From Candidatus Gastranaerophilales bacterium (GTDB taxonomy: Bacteria; Cyanobacteriota; Vampirovibrionia; Gastranaerophilales; Gastranaerophilaceae): a DNA stretch of 64,000 nt. The position numbers and the translations under genes are program-made. Below the pieces are notes generated by a model. That model had not been told where the DNA came from, did not search any database, and was given only the letters and a program-made list of their open reading frames with translations. Positions 52,985 through 60,600 of this stretch are shown here, in pieces (within the stretch, counting starts at the first letter, position 1; every line of letters begins with the position of its first letter). The stretch is taken from assembly GCA_944324305.1 (NCBI GenBank), contig CALUVV010000005.1, forward strand, positions 1 through 64,000, read 5' to 3'.

Positions 52985-53362
52985 CTAAACGGCCGTTTTC
53001 ATATTTTTTGTCAGTATTACATCATTGTAACCATCTCCATCCTCATCAATAAATTCCTTTGAGGTATGAATTTCTTTACCGCTGTCATCTGCTTCATAAT
53101 AATGATTAGTTACGGAAGTAAGTTTTTCTTTGCCATTCTCACCGGTTTTATAAACAGTCTCTTTATTTAGAATTCCGTTTATATATGTTTTCTTTGTATA
53201 TGTTCCGTCAGCGTTCATCTTAACAATTTCTTTTTTATTGTCAGAGCGCGAACCGTTAAACAAATTATCAATCTTGTCATGAAAACCTGCATTAACAGAT
53301 TTTTGATTAACCACCTGAGGTTTCTGCGTTCCGTTTACACCGTCGAAATTAATAAGTCCCAT
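52985..53362 (-). CDS. Tagged protein with Ca-loop motif (INFDG)
   Basis: 125 aa from ATG 53362 (MGLINFDGVNG). The end has an EF-hand-like loop DEDGDGYND. Copy C of the MRC leader lies upstream, and its whole 5' region (to the ribosome site) is a near-copy of that of the next gene (53617-54108). No membrane helix. Function unknown. Confidence 0.7.
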   Translation of the reverse strand: MGLINFDGVNGTQKPQVVNQKSVNAGFHDKIDNLFNGSRSDNKKEIVKMNADGTYTKKTYINGILNKETVYKTGENGKEKLTSVTNHYYEADDSGKEIHTSKEFIDEDGDGYNDVILTKNMKTAV

Positions 53363-53386
53363 GCGCAAATCTCCTTTCTTAATATC

Positions 53387-53449
53387 TCATAAATTGCACA
53401 TGTATATAAACGACATTTCCTGAAAATTATTGACACTCGGGCATCGCAT
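53387..53449 (-). CDS. Upstream ORF of MRC leader element, copy C (20 codons)
   Basis: MRCPSVNNFQEM then SFIY; ends with TGA 24 nt before the gene start. Identical in protein to copy D. Confidence 0.45.
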   Translation of the reverse strand: MRCPSVNNFQEMSFIYMCNL

Positions 53450-53525
53450 CCTATCCTATCCTATCCTAGGAGACAGTATAAGCGGATTTCAGCCATCTTT
53501 AAACTCAACTTTACATTCCGTTACA
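53434..53525 (-). promoter_or_regulatory. Dispersed MRC leader element, copy C (GGATA x4)
   Basis: TGTAACGGAATGTAAA, GGCTGAAATCCGCTTATACT, four GGATA-type units (one mutated to CTAGG form) and GGATGCGATGCCCGAGTG. Confidence 0.85.
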
Positions 53526-53576
53526 TTAACATATTAAATAACGCGCATTACAAAGAAATTTAACACATGATAATTT

Positions 53577-53604
53577 AAAAGCGGGATAAAATTCCCGCTT
53601 TTTT
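53577..53604 (-). terminator. Terminator
   Basis: AAAAGCGGGA and TCCCGCTTTTTT arms after the 53617-54108 gene on the minus strand. Confidence 0.8.
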
Positions 53605-53616
53605 AGATTTGCTATT

Positions 53617-54108
53617 TTATATAGACCATTCTGTCGAAGCATTATTTTCAGAGCCATATACATTACTCATTTTAAGCTCATCGGTTTTAAATTTTTGATT
53701 TAACTTATGTATGGTTTCATTTCCGGTCCAGTCGCTTTCAACTATCTCATCATAATATCCGTCATTATCAGTATCTCTGTATTCTTTTGTATTGCTTGAT
53801 TTAGATGTCGGATGATAAAATTTAATTGAAATTGCTTCTGAGTTGTCAAAATTACCGTCACTATTTCTATCGGCAAATACAGATGTTCTAATCACCTGCC
53901 CCATGCTGTTATAGGCTGTTTCCACTTTTTTTCCGTTTTCTATAACTGTCTCAACTTTAGAAACTTTACATAGCTCTTTAACGGAAACAGGTTTAATAGT
54001 AGCAAACAGTGAAGATAGATCCAACTGTTCAGTTTCAGCTTTTTGCTTACTTGATTTCGGCGGAATATCCTGATTACCTCCGATACCGTTTATACCTAAA
54101 AATCCCAT
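53617..54108 (-). CDS. Ca-loop repeat protein behind MRC leader
   Basis: 163 aa from ATG 54108 (MGFLGINGIGGNQDIPP). Two EF-hand/thrombospondin-type loops: DRNSDGNFDNSE (about 100-111) and DTDNDGYYDE (about 125-134). It is related to the downstream gene by 5' region and by the final loop. No membrane helix. Confidence 0.7.
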   Translation of the reverse strand: MGFLGINGIGGNQDIPPKSSKQKAETEQLDLSSLFATIKPVSVKELCKVSKVETVIENGKKVETAYNSMGQVIRTSVFADRNSDGNFDNSEAISIKFYHPTSKSSNTKEYRDTDNDGYYDEIVESDWTGNETIHKLNQKFKTDELKMSNVYGSENNASTEWSI

Positions 54109-54130
54109 GCAAATCTCCTTTCTTAATATC

Positions 54131-54193
54131 TCATAAATTGCACATGTATATAAACGACATTTCCTGAAAATTATTGACACTCGGGCACCGCAT
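54131..54193 (-). CDS. Upstream ORF of MRC leader element, copy D (20 codons)
   Basis: Same peptide as copy C, one synonymous base difference (CGG for CGA). Ends 22 nt before the gene start. Confidence 0.45.
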   Translation of the reverse strand: MRCPSVNNFQEMSFIYMCNL

Positions 54194-54267
54194 CCTATCC
54201 TATCCTATCCTATGAGACAGTATAAACGGATTTCAGCCATTTTTAAACTCAACTTTACATTTCTTAA
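54177..54267 (-). promoter_or_regulatory. Dispersed MRC leader element, copy D (GGATA x4)
   Basis: GGCTGAAATCCGTTTATACT, four GGATA units and GGATGCGGTGCCCGAGTG. The first TGTAA box is replaced by the stop region of the upstream gene. Confidence 0.85.
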
Positions 54268-54671
54268 TTAACATAAAATTCAGCTGATGCAAAAATTTTG
54301 TGCGGATTGTCTTTCGAATAAACTCTCATGAAATAATACCCGCTTTCATTTAGTACAAAGTAGTCTGTAAAATAATTAATTTCTTCATCTTTCAATCTTA
54401 TATTTCTTGTTTGAATGAGATTATATCCGAATTGCCCGTATTTATTATCTTTTTTTACTATTTGAATATATAGATATCTGGACTCCACTTTTTCAGGCAT
54501 AAGAATTACATAATATATTCTTGAATTTGCCTTAAAAACAGTTGAATAATCATAAATATTTTTTTCGGTAATCGGGTATTTATTAAAAAGTATTGAAGCC
54601 CTGTCACGTACACAGGCTGTTGTTGTAAGTATCAGAAATATTGCCAGACAGGTTAATATTAATTTTTTCAT
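54264..54671 (-). CDS. Putative lipoprotein
   Basis: 135 aa with a lipobox in the signal peptide (KKLILTCLAIFLILTTTAC|V, Cys near 20). Mature part is beta-rich with many Tyr (YYVILMPEKVESRYLYIQIV). It starts inside the end of the TPR gene (4-bp overlap), so the two are co-translated. Likely an outer-membrane or periplasmic partner of the TPR protein. Confidence 0.75.
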   Translation of the reverse strand: MKKLILTCLAIFLILTTTACVRDRASILFNKYPITEKNIYDYSTVFKANSRIYYVILMPEKVESRYLYIQIVKKDNKYGQFGYNLIQTRNIRLKDEEINYFTDYFVLNESGYYFMRVYSKDNPHKIFASAEFYVN

Positions 54672-56698
54672 TTTTCCAGATTTTTAATTTTCTGCTGAAC
54701 AATTTGCGCTAAATCTTCATCTTTAGTCTGCGTTAAGAATATTTTATAATTATTTAATGCCTCTTTTTTATTACCGTCCTGTTCGTAGGCTATTCCGAGC
54801 GCATAGTATGCATAACTGTAATTCGGATTTAAAGTTATTACATGATGGAAACACTCCTTAGCTTTGCCGTTGCTGTTATCGGAAGCATAGCCAAGACCGA
54901 GATTAAACCAGCCGTCCGCGTAATTCGGATTGACAACGATTGATTTTTTATAGAAACTGATTGCGTTTTTATTATCATTTTTAATTTTATATATATTGCC
55001 GAGTTTCAAAAGTGTTACTTCATCAGACGGATTAATTTTTAAAGCGTCTTGATAATTACGGATTGAAACATCATAATTTTTCTTTTTGTAATTCTCGTCA
55101 CCGATAGCGATTAAATCTTTGTTATGCTGAGCATCATCAGCTTCAACTTTATCAGCCTCATCCATTGTAAGTGTAACCTCTTTTATTTCTGCAGGCTGAC
55201 CTTCGGTTTTCACATCAACGGTTTTTTGGGTTGATGAAATAAATTCCGCAAATTCATTACTGTATTCAACCCTTTCAGGCTCCATGGAAATTGCTTTTTC
55301 GTAATATTCAGCGGCTTTATCATCAATTCCGCAGGCTCTGTAAGATTTTGCAAGACCGTAGTATGCATAACTGTCTTTTGTTCCGCGTTCAATTGCCCGT
55401 TCAAAAGTTTCAGTCGCAAGCGAATAGTTATGAGCCTGCAAGTATTCATCACCGAGAGATACCAGTGCAGCCGTCAAATTCGTTTGAATATTCGAATTAT
55501 CCTTCTCTGTCAAAAGCTGTGTGTATATAGCAGCCGCATCATTATATTCTTTCATTGCATGAAGCACAAGAGCTTTATTGTATCTTATGTCATAGTCATC
55601 TTTTTTTACCAGAAGAACTTCATCATAATATTTTAAAGCGTTCGGATAATCCTTTTTAAGATGATAGCACTCCGCCAAATCTTCAACAAGCTCAATATCT
55701 TTTTTATCCGTTTGAAGAGTAAGAGCTTTTTCGTAGTTTGCAATTGTATCATCAAGTTTATTCAAACGTTTGTAAACAACACCGATATTTTGATAAGCAC
55801 GAGGGTCATTCGGGTAATTCTCAATATAAATTTTATAATTTTCGATTGCAGCTTCATCCTGCCCCATATCAGCAAGAAGATTTCCGTAATCGAAGCGGAT
55901 TGAATGCAAAGAAGGCTGCTGTCTGAAAACAACATCATATTGCGCAAGCGCTAAATCACTTTTATCAAGTTCCTGATATGACAATGCAAGGTTTATATGT
56001 GCCGATGTATTTTCCGGGTCGGCATCAACAGCTTTTTCCAAAAATTCTGAAGCTTTTTGATAATCTTTCACTTCAAACAGGGCAAGACCGTAATTCGCAA
56101 AGTCTTTAAATCCTGCGGGATTTCTGGAATAGAGATTTTCATATTCGTTTGCGGCATTCTCATAATTTCTGTTACTGATATAAGATGCGGCAAGATTTTC
56201 GCGGGCTTCCCAGTGCTGTGAATATGTTGACAAAAATTTGTTGTAATTTTCAATTGCAGATTTATAATCTCTTAACTGGTACTGAACATTTGCAATATTT
56301 AAATAGTTATAAAGATACTCGGGGCACATTTCCATAACTTTATTATAAGCATTTAGAGCTTCGATATATTTACCCTGATTTTCATAAATACTTCCTATAC
56401 TGAGATAAATATAGCCGTCAGCAGGTTTAAGTTCGGCAACTTTTGCATAAGCGGCAAGAGCTTTTTCATACTCTCCCATTTCGCTGTAAACACCCGCAAG
56501 TTTTGTATAAATCATTACATCATTTGCAGAAAGATTTAAAGCCTGCAACAATTTACTTACCGCTGTTTGATAATCTTCTTTATACTCTGCGGAACAAGCC
56601 TGCTGGTATAGTGCATTAGCTTCGGGAACCATACAAAATCCCTGAGTACCCGAAAACATGAAAACTAATAATGCCGAAACTAATAATTTCTTATTTAT
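54668..56698 (-). CDS. Exported TPR-repeat protein (apparent AUA start)
   Basis: About 676 aa of TPR repeats (for instance YTKLAGVYSEMGEYEKALAAYAKV, AHINLALSYQELDKSDLALA). The in-frame ATG at 56659 falls in the middle of a hydrophobic segment. Thirteen codons upstream, an ATA at 56698 begins NKKLLVSALLVFMFSGTQGFC, a good Sec signal, 9 nt after AGGAGAG. So initiation at AUA (or a recent ATG to ATA change) is the best reading. A downstream lipoprotein gene overlaps by 4 bp. Confidence 0.7.
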   Translation of the reverse strand: MNKKLLVSALLVFMFSGTQGFCMVPEANALYQQACSAEYKEDYQTAVSKLLQALNLSANDVMIYTKLAGVYSEMGEYEKALAAYAKVAELKPADGYIYLSIGSIYENQGKYIEALNAYNKVMEMCPEYLYNYLNIANVQYQLRDYKSAIENYNKFLSTYSQHWEARENLAASYISNRNYENAANEYENLYSRNPAGFKDFANYGLALFEVKDYQKASEFLEKAVDADPENTSAHINLALSYQELDKSDLALAQYDVVFRQQPSLHSIRFDYGNLLADMGQDEAAIENYKIYIENYPNDPRAYQNIGVVYKRLNKLDDTIANYEKALTLQTDKKDIELVEDLAECYHLKKDYPNALKYYDEVLLVKKDDYDIRYNKALVLHAMKEYNDAAAIYTQLLTEKDNSNIQTNLTAALVSLGDEYLQAHNYSLATETFERAIERGTKDSYAYYGLAKSYRACGIDDKAAEYYEKAISMEPERVEYSNEFAEFISSTQKTVDVKTEGQPAEIKEVTLTMDEADKVEADDAQHNKDLIAIGDENYKKKNYDVSIRNYQDALKINPSDEVTLLKLGNIYKIKNDNKNAISFYKKSIVVNPNYADGWFNLGLGYASDNSNGKAKECFHHVITLNPNYSYAYYALGIAYEQDGNKKEALNNYKIFLTQTKDEDLAQIVQQKIKNLEK

Positions 56699-56747
56699 AG
56701 TGCCACTCTCCTAATCTTTTTTACTATAACGATATTATAACAAAAAA

Positions 56748-57662
56748 TTATATTTGTGTAAAACTGTGGGAATATATTTCGCGATTAAGCAAAATCCCCG
56801 CGGTTTTTATAATTTTAAGCTGTTCTTTATCGGTTCTGTCAAATTCTACATCCTCAAGTCCGCCGAAATCTTTAATCATTTGAGCAAGGTTCACATACAA
56901 ATTATCAATATCAGAGTTCGGAGAATTCTCATCGAGCATTTTTAAAATTCTTACAAGCTCAAAATCTTTAGCGTCAATTATAGCGGCATCAAGTCCGGCA
57001 CCGAATGCAAGACAGGCATAAACACGGTTTATAAGCGGTCTTATTTCTTTCGGGCAGCCGTTAGAAATATTTGAAAGTCCGATAACGGTTTTTACAGGCG
57101 GGTCAAAACTTTCCTTAATCATTTTAATAGTGTTAATTGCTTCCAAACCTTGTGACTGTTCGACATTTACAGGTAAAATTAACGGGTCAAAAAATAATTT
57201 TTCACTTTCAATCTCTTTTTCCAAACATTTTTCATAAATGTTAAACGCGATTTCCAATCGTCCGTCAGCAGTTTTCGGAATACCCGTTTCTTTTGAAAGA
57301 GTTAAAGCAATAAGATTACTTCCGAATTCCACAGCTAAATCAGTCATTCTGCTTAAGCGCGGTTCATCTGATGATGTGCTGTTTATAAAAGTTTTACCGT
57401 CAAAATTTTCCAAACCCTTTTTCATTTCATCAGAATTCGTCGTGTCAAAAGATATATCTAAATCCGAATATTTTTTTACAAGCTCTGCGAGCCATACTAA
57501 TACACCTTCCGCAGCTCCCTTCGCAGGTCCGACGTTTAAATCAATAAAATCCATATTTGATTGACTTTTTATTAATTCAGAAATAAAAATTTCATCACGA
57601 TTTATAAGTGCTTCTCTTACCTGTTTTGAAATAACGTGTATATTTTCTCCGATTAAAATCAT
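56748..57662 (-). CDS. Pterin-binding methyltransferase (AcsE/MeTr-like)
   Basis: 304 aa TIM-barrel of the pterin-binding family: LIGENIHVISKQV, DFIDLNVGPAKGAAEG, FINSTSSD and the MeTr-type VIGLSNISNGCPKE. It is closer to corrinoid methyltransferases (methyl-THF to corrinoid protein) than to dihydropteroate synthase. No corrinoid partner or acs gene in the window. TAAAAT ends 6 nt before ATG (leaderless). Confidence 0.8.
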   Translation of the reverse strand: MILIGENIHVISKQVREALINRDEIFISELIKSQSNMDFIDLNVGPAKGAAEGVLVWLAELVKKYSDLDISFDTTNSDEMKKGLENFDGKTFINSTSSDEPRLSRMTDLAVEFGSNLIALTLSKETGIPKTADGRLEIAFNIYEKCLEKEIESEKLFFDPLILPVNVEQSQGLEAINTIKMIKESFDPPVKTVIGLSNISNGCPKEIRPLINRVYACLAFGAGLDAAIIDAKDFELVRILKMLDENSPNSDIDNLYVNLAQMIKDFGGLEDVEFDRTDKEQLKIIKTAGILLNREIYSHSFTQI

Positions 57663-57783
57663 AAAAAAATTTTATCATAAAAATTAATATTCTGATTACC
57701 TTATCGGGTAATTGAAATATTCCTATACTACATTTATTATTTTGATGTCGATATTGCATCCAAAATTATTTACAAAAATTTAC

Positions 57784-57817
57784 ATCAAAATTTTGCGGAC
57801 ACAGCGCAAATTTTGAT
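57784..57817. promoter_or_regulatory. Long inverted repeat in a divergent promoter region
   Basis: ATCAAAATTTTGCG (57784-57797) and CGCAAATTTTGAT (57805-57817), one unpaired base, 7-nt loop, between the MeTr-like gene and a small basic ORF. No T-run, so an operator or RNA structure is more likely than a terminator. Confidence 0.6.
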
Positions 57818-57921
57818 ACGTTCACGTTTTTATGCCACTAGAAAAACTTGTCAACATATGTTATAATTTTAACAAGAATTATATATGGGGTCACTAATGG
57901 AAACAAAAAAGGAGTAGGTCT

Positions 57922-58083
57922 ATGACAGTGTTAGTTTCGAAAACCAAAAAGGAAAAAAGGACTAAATCAAAATTTAATGATGAATTTGAAAATTATTTAA
58001 AAAATCAATGCTTAAAAACAACTTTTAACGGTCTTGAGCTTGAAACATTCTCGTGGTATAAAAAAGTTTTGGGTTTAATATAA
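57922..58083 (+). CDS. Small basic protein (53 aa)
   Basis: MTVLVSKTKKEKRTKSKFN then DEFENYLKNQCLKTTFNGLELETFSWYKK. Start follows AAAGGAG; a mini-ORF METKKE ends with TAG inside that site. Promoter TATAAT near 57860 with palindrome AACATATGTT. Family unknown. Confidence 0.6.
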   Translation: MTVLVSKTKKEKRTKSKFNDEFENYLKNQCLKTTFNGLELETFSWYKKVLGLI

Positions 58084-58128
58084 CGCTTTAAAGGATTTTA
58101 AGGGATATTAAAAAATTTTTAATTCTAC

Positions 58129-58162
58129 AAAAAACCAACAGTCATCGAATGTTGGTTTTTTA
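58129..58162 (+). terminator. Terminator
   Basis: AAAAACCAACA and TGTTGGTTTTTT arms. Confidence 0.85.
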
Positions 58163-58186
58163 TGATGTTTATAATAAAATGTAATT

Positions 58187-58963
58187 ATGGAAATTATTTT
58201 ACCTGTAATTGAAGAATTTAAACAAATTGAAGATGTTAAAGCAATAGCTCTTGCAGGTTCAAGAGCAGCTAACAGCGATGATGAAACATCAGATTTTGAT
58301 ATCTATATTTACTCGGATAAAGAAATTGATATTCAAAAAAGAACAAAAATTGCCCAACAATTTTCTGACCGATATGAGATTAATAATTGTTTCTTCGGCC
58401 CCGGTGATGAATGGTTTTTGAAAAACTCGTCCGTTCAGATTGATTTGATGTACAGGTCAAGAGAATGGATGGAGAATTCCATTGAAAATACCTGGGTTAA
58501 ACATTACCCTTGTGTAGGCTACTCAACCTGTTTTGTATTTAATATTAAAAATTCCGAAATCATTTATGACCCCGAAGGCTGGTACAAAAATTTACAAGAA
58601 AAAGTTTGTACGAATTATCCTGACGAACTTTCGAAAAATATCGTAAACAATAACCTGCCGCTTTTAAAAAATAAAATAGCCGCATCTTTTTACGAACAGG
58701 TCGAAAAAGCTTTAAAAAGAAAAGATTATGTAAGTCTAAACCACAGAATTTCCGCGTTTCTCGCAAGTTATTTTGATATACTTTTTGCGGTAAACAAAGT
58801 TCTTCACCCCGGAGAAAAAAGACTTGTACAGTACACAAAACTGCATTGCAAAAAAATTCCCCAAAACTTTGAAGAAGATATAAATAACTTAACAAGATAT
58901 CCGCTTGAAAATACTTTGGAAATACTTTCAAGACTGAACGAAAATCTTTTAAAAATTATTTAG
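58187..58963 (+). CDS. DUF4037-type nucleotidyltransferase
   Basis: 258 aa. GSRAANSDDETSDFDIYIYS holds the GS...DxD nucleotidyltransferase metal site near residue 24-43. A long helical part follows. Family members are related to aminoglycoside nucleotidyltransferases, but substrate is unknown. TAAAAT ends 6 nt before ATG and TTGGTT is 17 bp up, so it is a leaderless start. Overlaps the convergent gene by 8 bp. Confidence 0.8.
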   Translation: MEIILPVIEEFKQIEDVKAIALAGSRAANSDDETSDFDIYIYSDKEIDIQKRTKIAQQFSDRYEINNCFFGPGDEWFLKNSSVQIDLMYRSREWMENSIENTWVKHYPCVGYSTCFVFNIKNSEIIYDPEGWYKNLQEKVCTNYPDELSKNIVNNNLPLLKNKIAASFYEQVEKALKRKDYVSLNHRISAFLASYFDILFAVNKVLHPGEKRLVQYTKLHCKKIPQNFEEDINNLTRYPLENTLEILSRLNENLLKII

Positions 58964-60446
58964 TTTCTTTTAATGTTGAAGACTTTATTATTTTTATAAG
59001 GTCTTCAACTTTTACACCAAGACCTTTTTCATAAGCCTCCGCATTTTCGGTAATTTCCCGAATAAGTGCTTCAGCACGTTTAGGTTCTACGCCCATTGAC
59101 ATATCATATATAAAGTTTGTGTATTTATACTTCGGTAAATTTTTATCCCTGTAAAAGCTCAGCCATCTGCCTGAAGGGGAATGCGTGTCCGTGCAGCCCC
59201 AATCCATTTCAACCAGACCGCGCCCCTCAATAGTTCCTTTTGGTTTTAGACCTCTTTCAAACAGCATTTGTCTTATAGCTGTCATTTCTTCCACATTACA
59301 ACCGCAATTGGAATCAAGTAAATCACGAATTATTTTTTGTTCGAATTCGGGATTTTCTTGTGCAAATCCTATCAGTTCTTTCGCAAAGGCAGTATTTCTT
59401 CCTTTTTCAAACTCAAGATTAAATACACCATCGCAGTCATCAGGTTTTGCATATTTTTTAATATTTTCGAGCAGTTTTGCGAGTAACTCTGTTTTTTGTT
59501 CAGGGTTTTCAAGAAGCATTATTTCTTTTTTTACAGAATGAATTAATTTATTCATTTCCTTCCCTGACTTACCTTCCATTGCCGCAAGGTTAGCATTAAT
59601 TAATTCCAAACCTTTAAGCACGGGGATCGGCTCATCAGCTTTTCTCAAAATAACGCCCATATCTTCAAGTTTAGCCCGAATAATATTTTTTTCTTCATTA
59701 CTCATGCCCATAGCACTTGTAATATACCTGCCGTCTTTTTCAAATACTAAACGCATACTCTTTTCTTTGCCGTCCGCTGACTTTTCTTTATAGAACCATG
59801 CCCGTTTAGGTTCACGGTCAGAACCTGATTTCGGAATAAATTCACCTTCTTCTAATAAAGTTGTCCTGCCGTCGGCAAATCTTTCTTCGATTTTCAGGTT
59901 TCCTTTATTATCAAGGGATTTTACGGTAGTTGATAATAAATCTCCGTCTTTATATTCTTTTATTTCCACACCTGCTTTGTGTTCGTCTTTTATAATATCA
60001 ACAGTTTCAGAACCGTTCTTTAAAGTTCCGTCAGGGTTTGTAAATTTTGCGGGAACATCCGGAGTATTTTTAGTTTTAGGGGGAACCTCTCCGCCTGTTT
60101 CTCCGCTTGATTTAGGGTTAACATCATCGGATGCACCTTTTCCTTTAGACGAAACATCATTTATAATTTCTCCGCCTTTTTTCTCGCCGGCTTCTGCTAT
60201 ATCATCTGCTGATTTTTTAGCACCGCCAAGCAATTTTTGCACGCCTTCCCCAAGGTGGCCTTTACGTCCCGCAATGCCAAGCCCGATTACTGCAGCCAAA
60301 GCCGTTGCTCCGATCATATATTTTGCGGCATTTGATTTTTCTTTATCAGCAGGCTCAACCTGTTTTTGAGTTTCGTCTTTTCTTGCTTCCTGCTGTACTT
60401 GTGTCGGTGTTTCAACGCCCTTAAATGCAATTTTATCAATAGACAA
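58956..60446 (-). CDS. Large tagged membrane protein (IAFKG) behind MRC leader
   Basis: 496 aa from TTG 60446 (AAGGAG 9 nt away): MSIDKIAFKGVETPTQ. A hydrophobic segment (AAKYMIGATALAAVIGLGIAG) near 40-60, then a disordered Gly/Lys/Pro linker, and a helical C-terminal region (ELIGFAQENPEFEQKIIRDLL). Family unknown. Copy E of the leader element is upstream. Confidence 0.7.
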   Translation of the reverse strand: MSIDKIAFKGVETPTQVQQEARKDETQKQVEPADKEKSNAAKYMIGATALAAVIGLGIAGRKGHLGEGVQKLLGGAKKSADDIAEAGEKKGGEIINDVSSKGKGASDDVNPKSSGETGGEVPPKTKNTPDVPAKFTNPDGTLKNGSETVDIIKDEHKAGVEIKEYKDGDLLSTTVKSLDNKGNLKIEERFADGRTTLLEEGEFIPKSGSDREPKRAWFYKEKSADGKEKSMRLVFEKDGRYITSAMGMSNEEKNIIRAKLEDMGVILRKADEPIPVLKGLELINANLAAMEGKSGKEMNKLIHSVKKEIMLLENPEQKTELLAKLLENIKKYAKPDDCDGVFNLEFEKGRNTAFAKELIGFAQENPEFEQKIIRDLLDSNCGCNVEEMTAIRQMLFERGLKPKGTIEGRGLVEMDWGCTDTHSPSGRWLSFYRDKNLPKYKYTNFIYDMSMGVEPKRAEALIREITENAEAYEKGLGVKVEDLIKIIKSSTLKETK

Positions 60447-60476
60447 CTTGGATACTCCTTATATTTTTCCCTATGT

Positions 60477-60524
60477 TTATATAAAAACATGAAGATAAAA
60501 AAAATTGATACGTCCGCACCGCAT
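60477..60524 (-). CDS. Upstream ORF of MRC leader element, copy E (15 codons)
   Basis: Starts MRCGRIN; Asn7, Phe9 and Phe14 agree with the other copies. Ends 30 nt before the TTG start. Confidence 0.35.
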   Translation of the reverse strand: MRCGRINFFYLHVFI

Positions 60525-60600
60525 CCTATCCTATCCTATCCTATGAGACAGTATAAAAGGGTTTCAGCCTATTTGAAATTCAAATTTACATTCTGTTACA
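60511..60600 (-). promoter_or_regulatory. Dispersed MRC leader element, copy E (GGATA x4)
   Basis: TGTAACAGAATGTAAA, GGCTGAAACCCTTTTATACT, four GGATA units, GGATGCGGTGC. It abuts the stop codon of the TPR gene at 60601. Confidence 0.85.

Noticed and set aside
58187-58963. Antibiotic-resistance nucleotidyltransferase
   Set aside because: The GS...DxD site is family-wide; DUF4037 members have no proven drug substrate, so no resistance claim is made.
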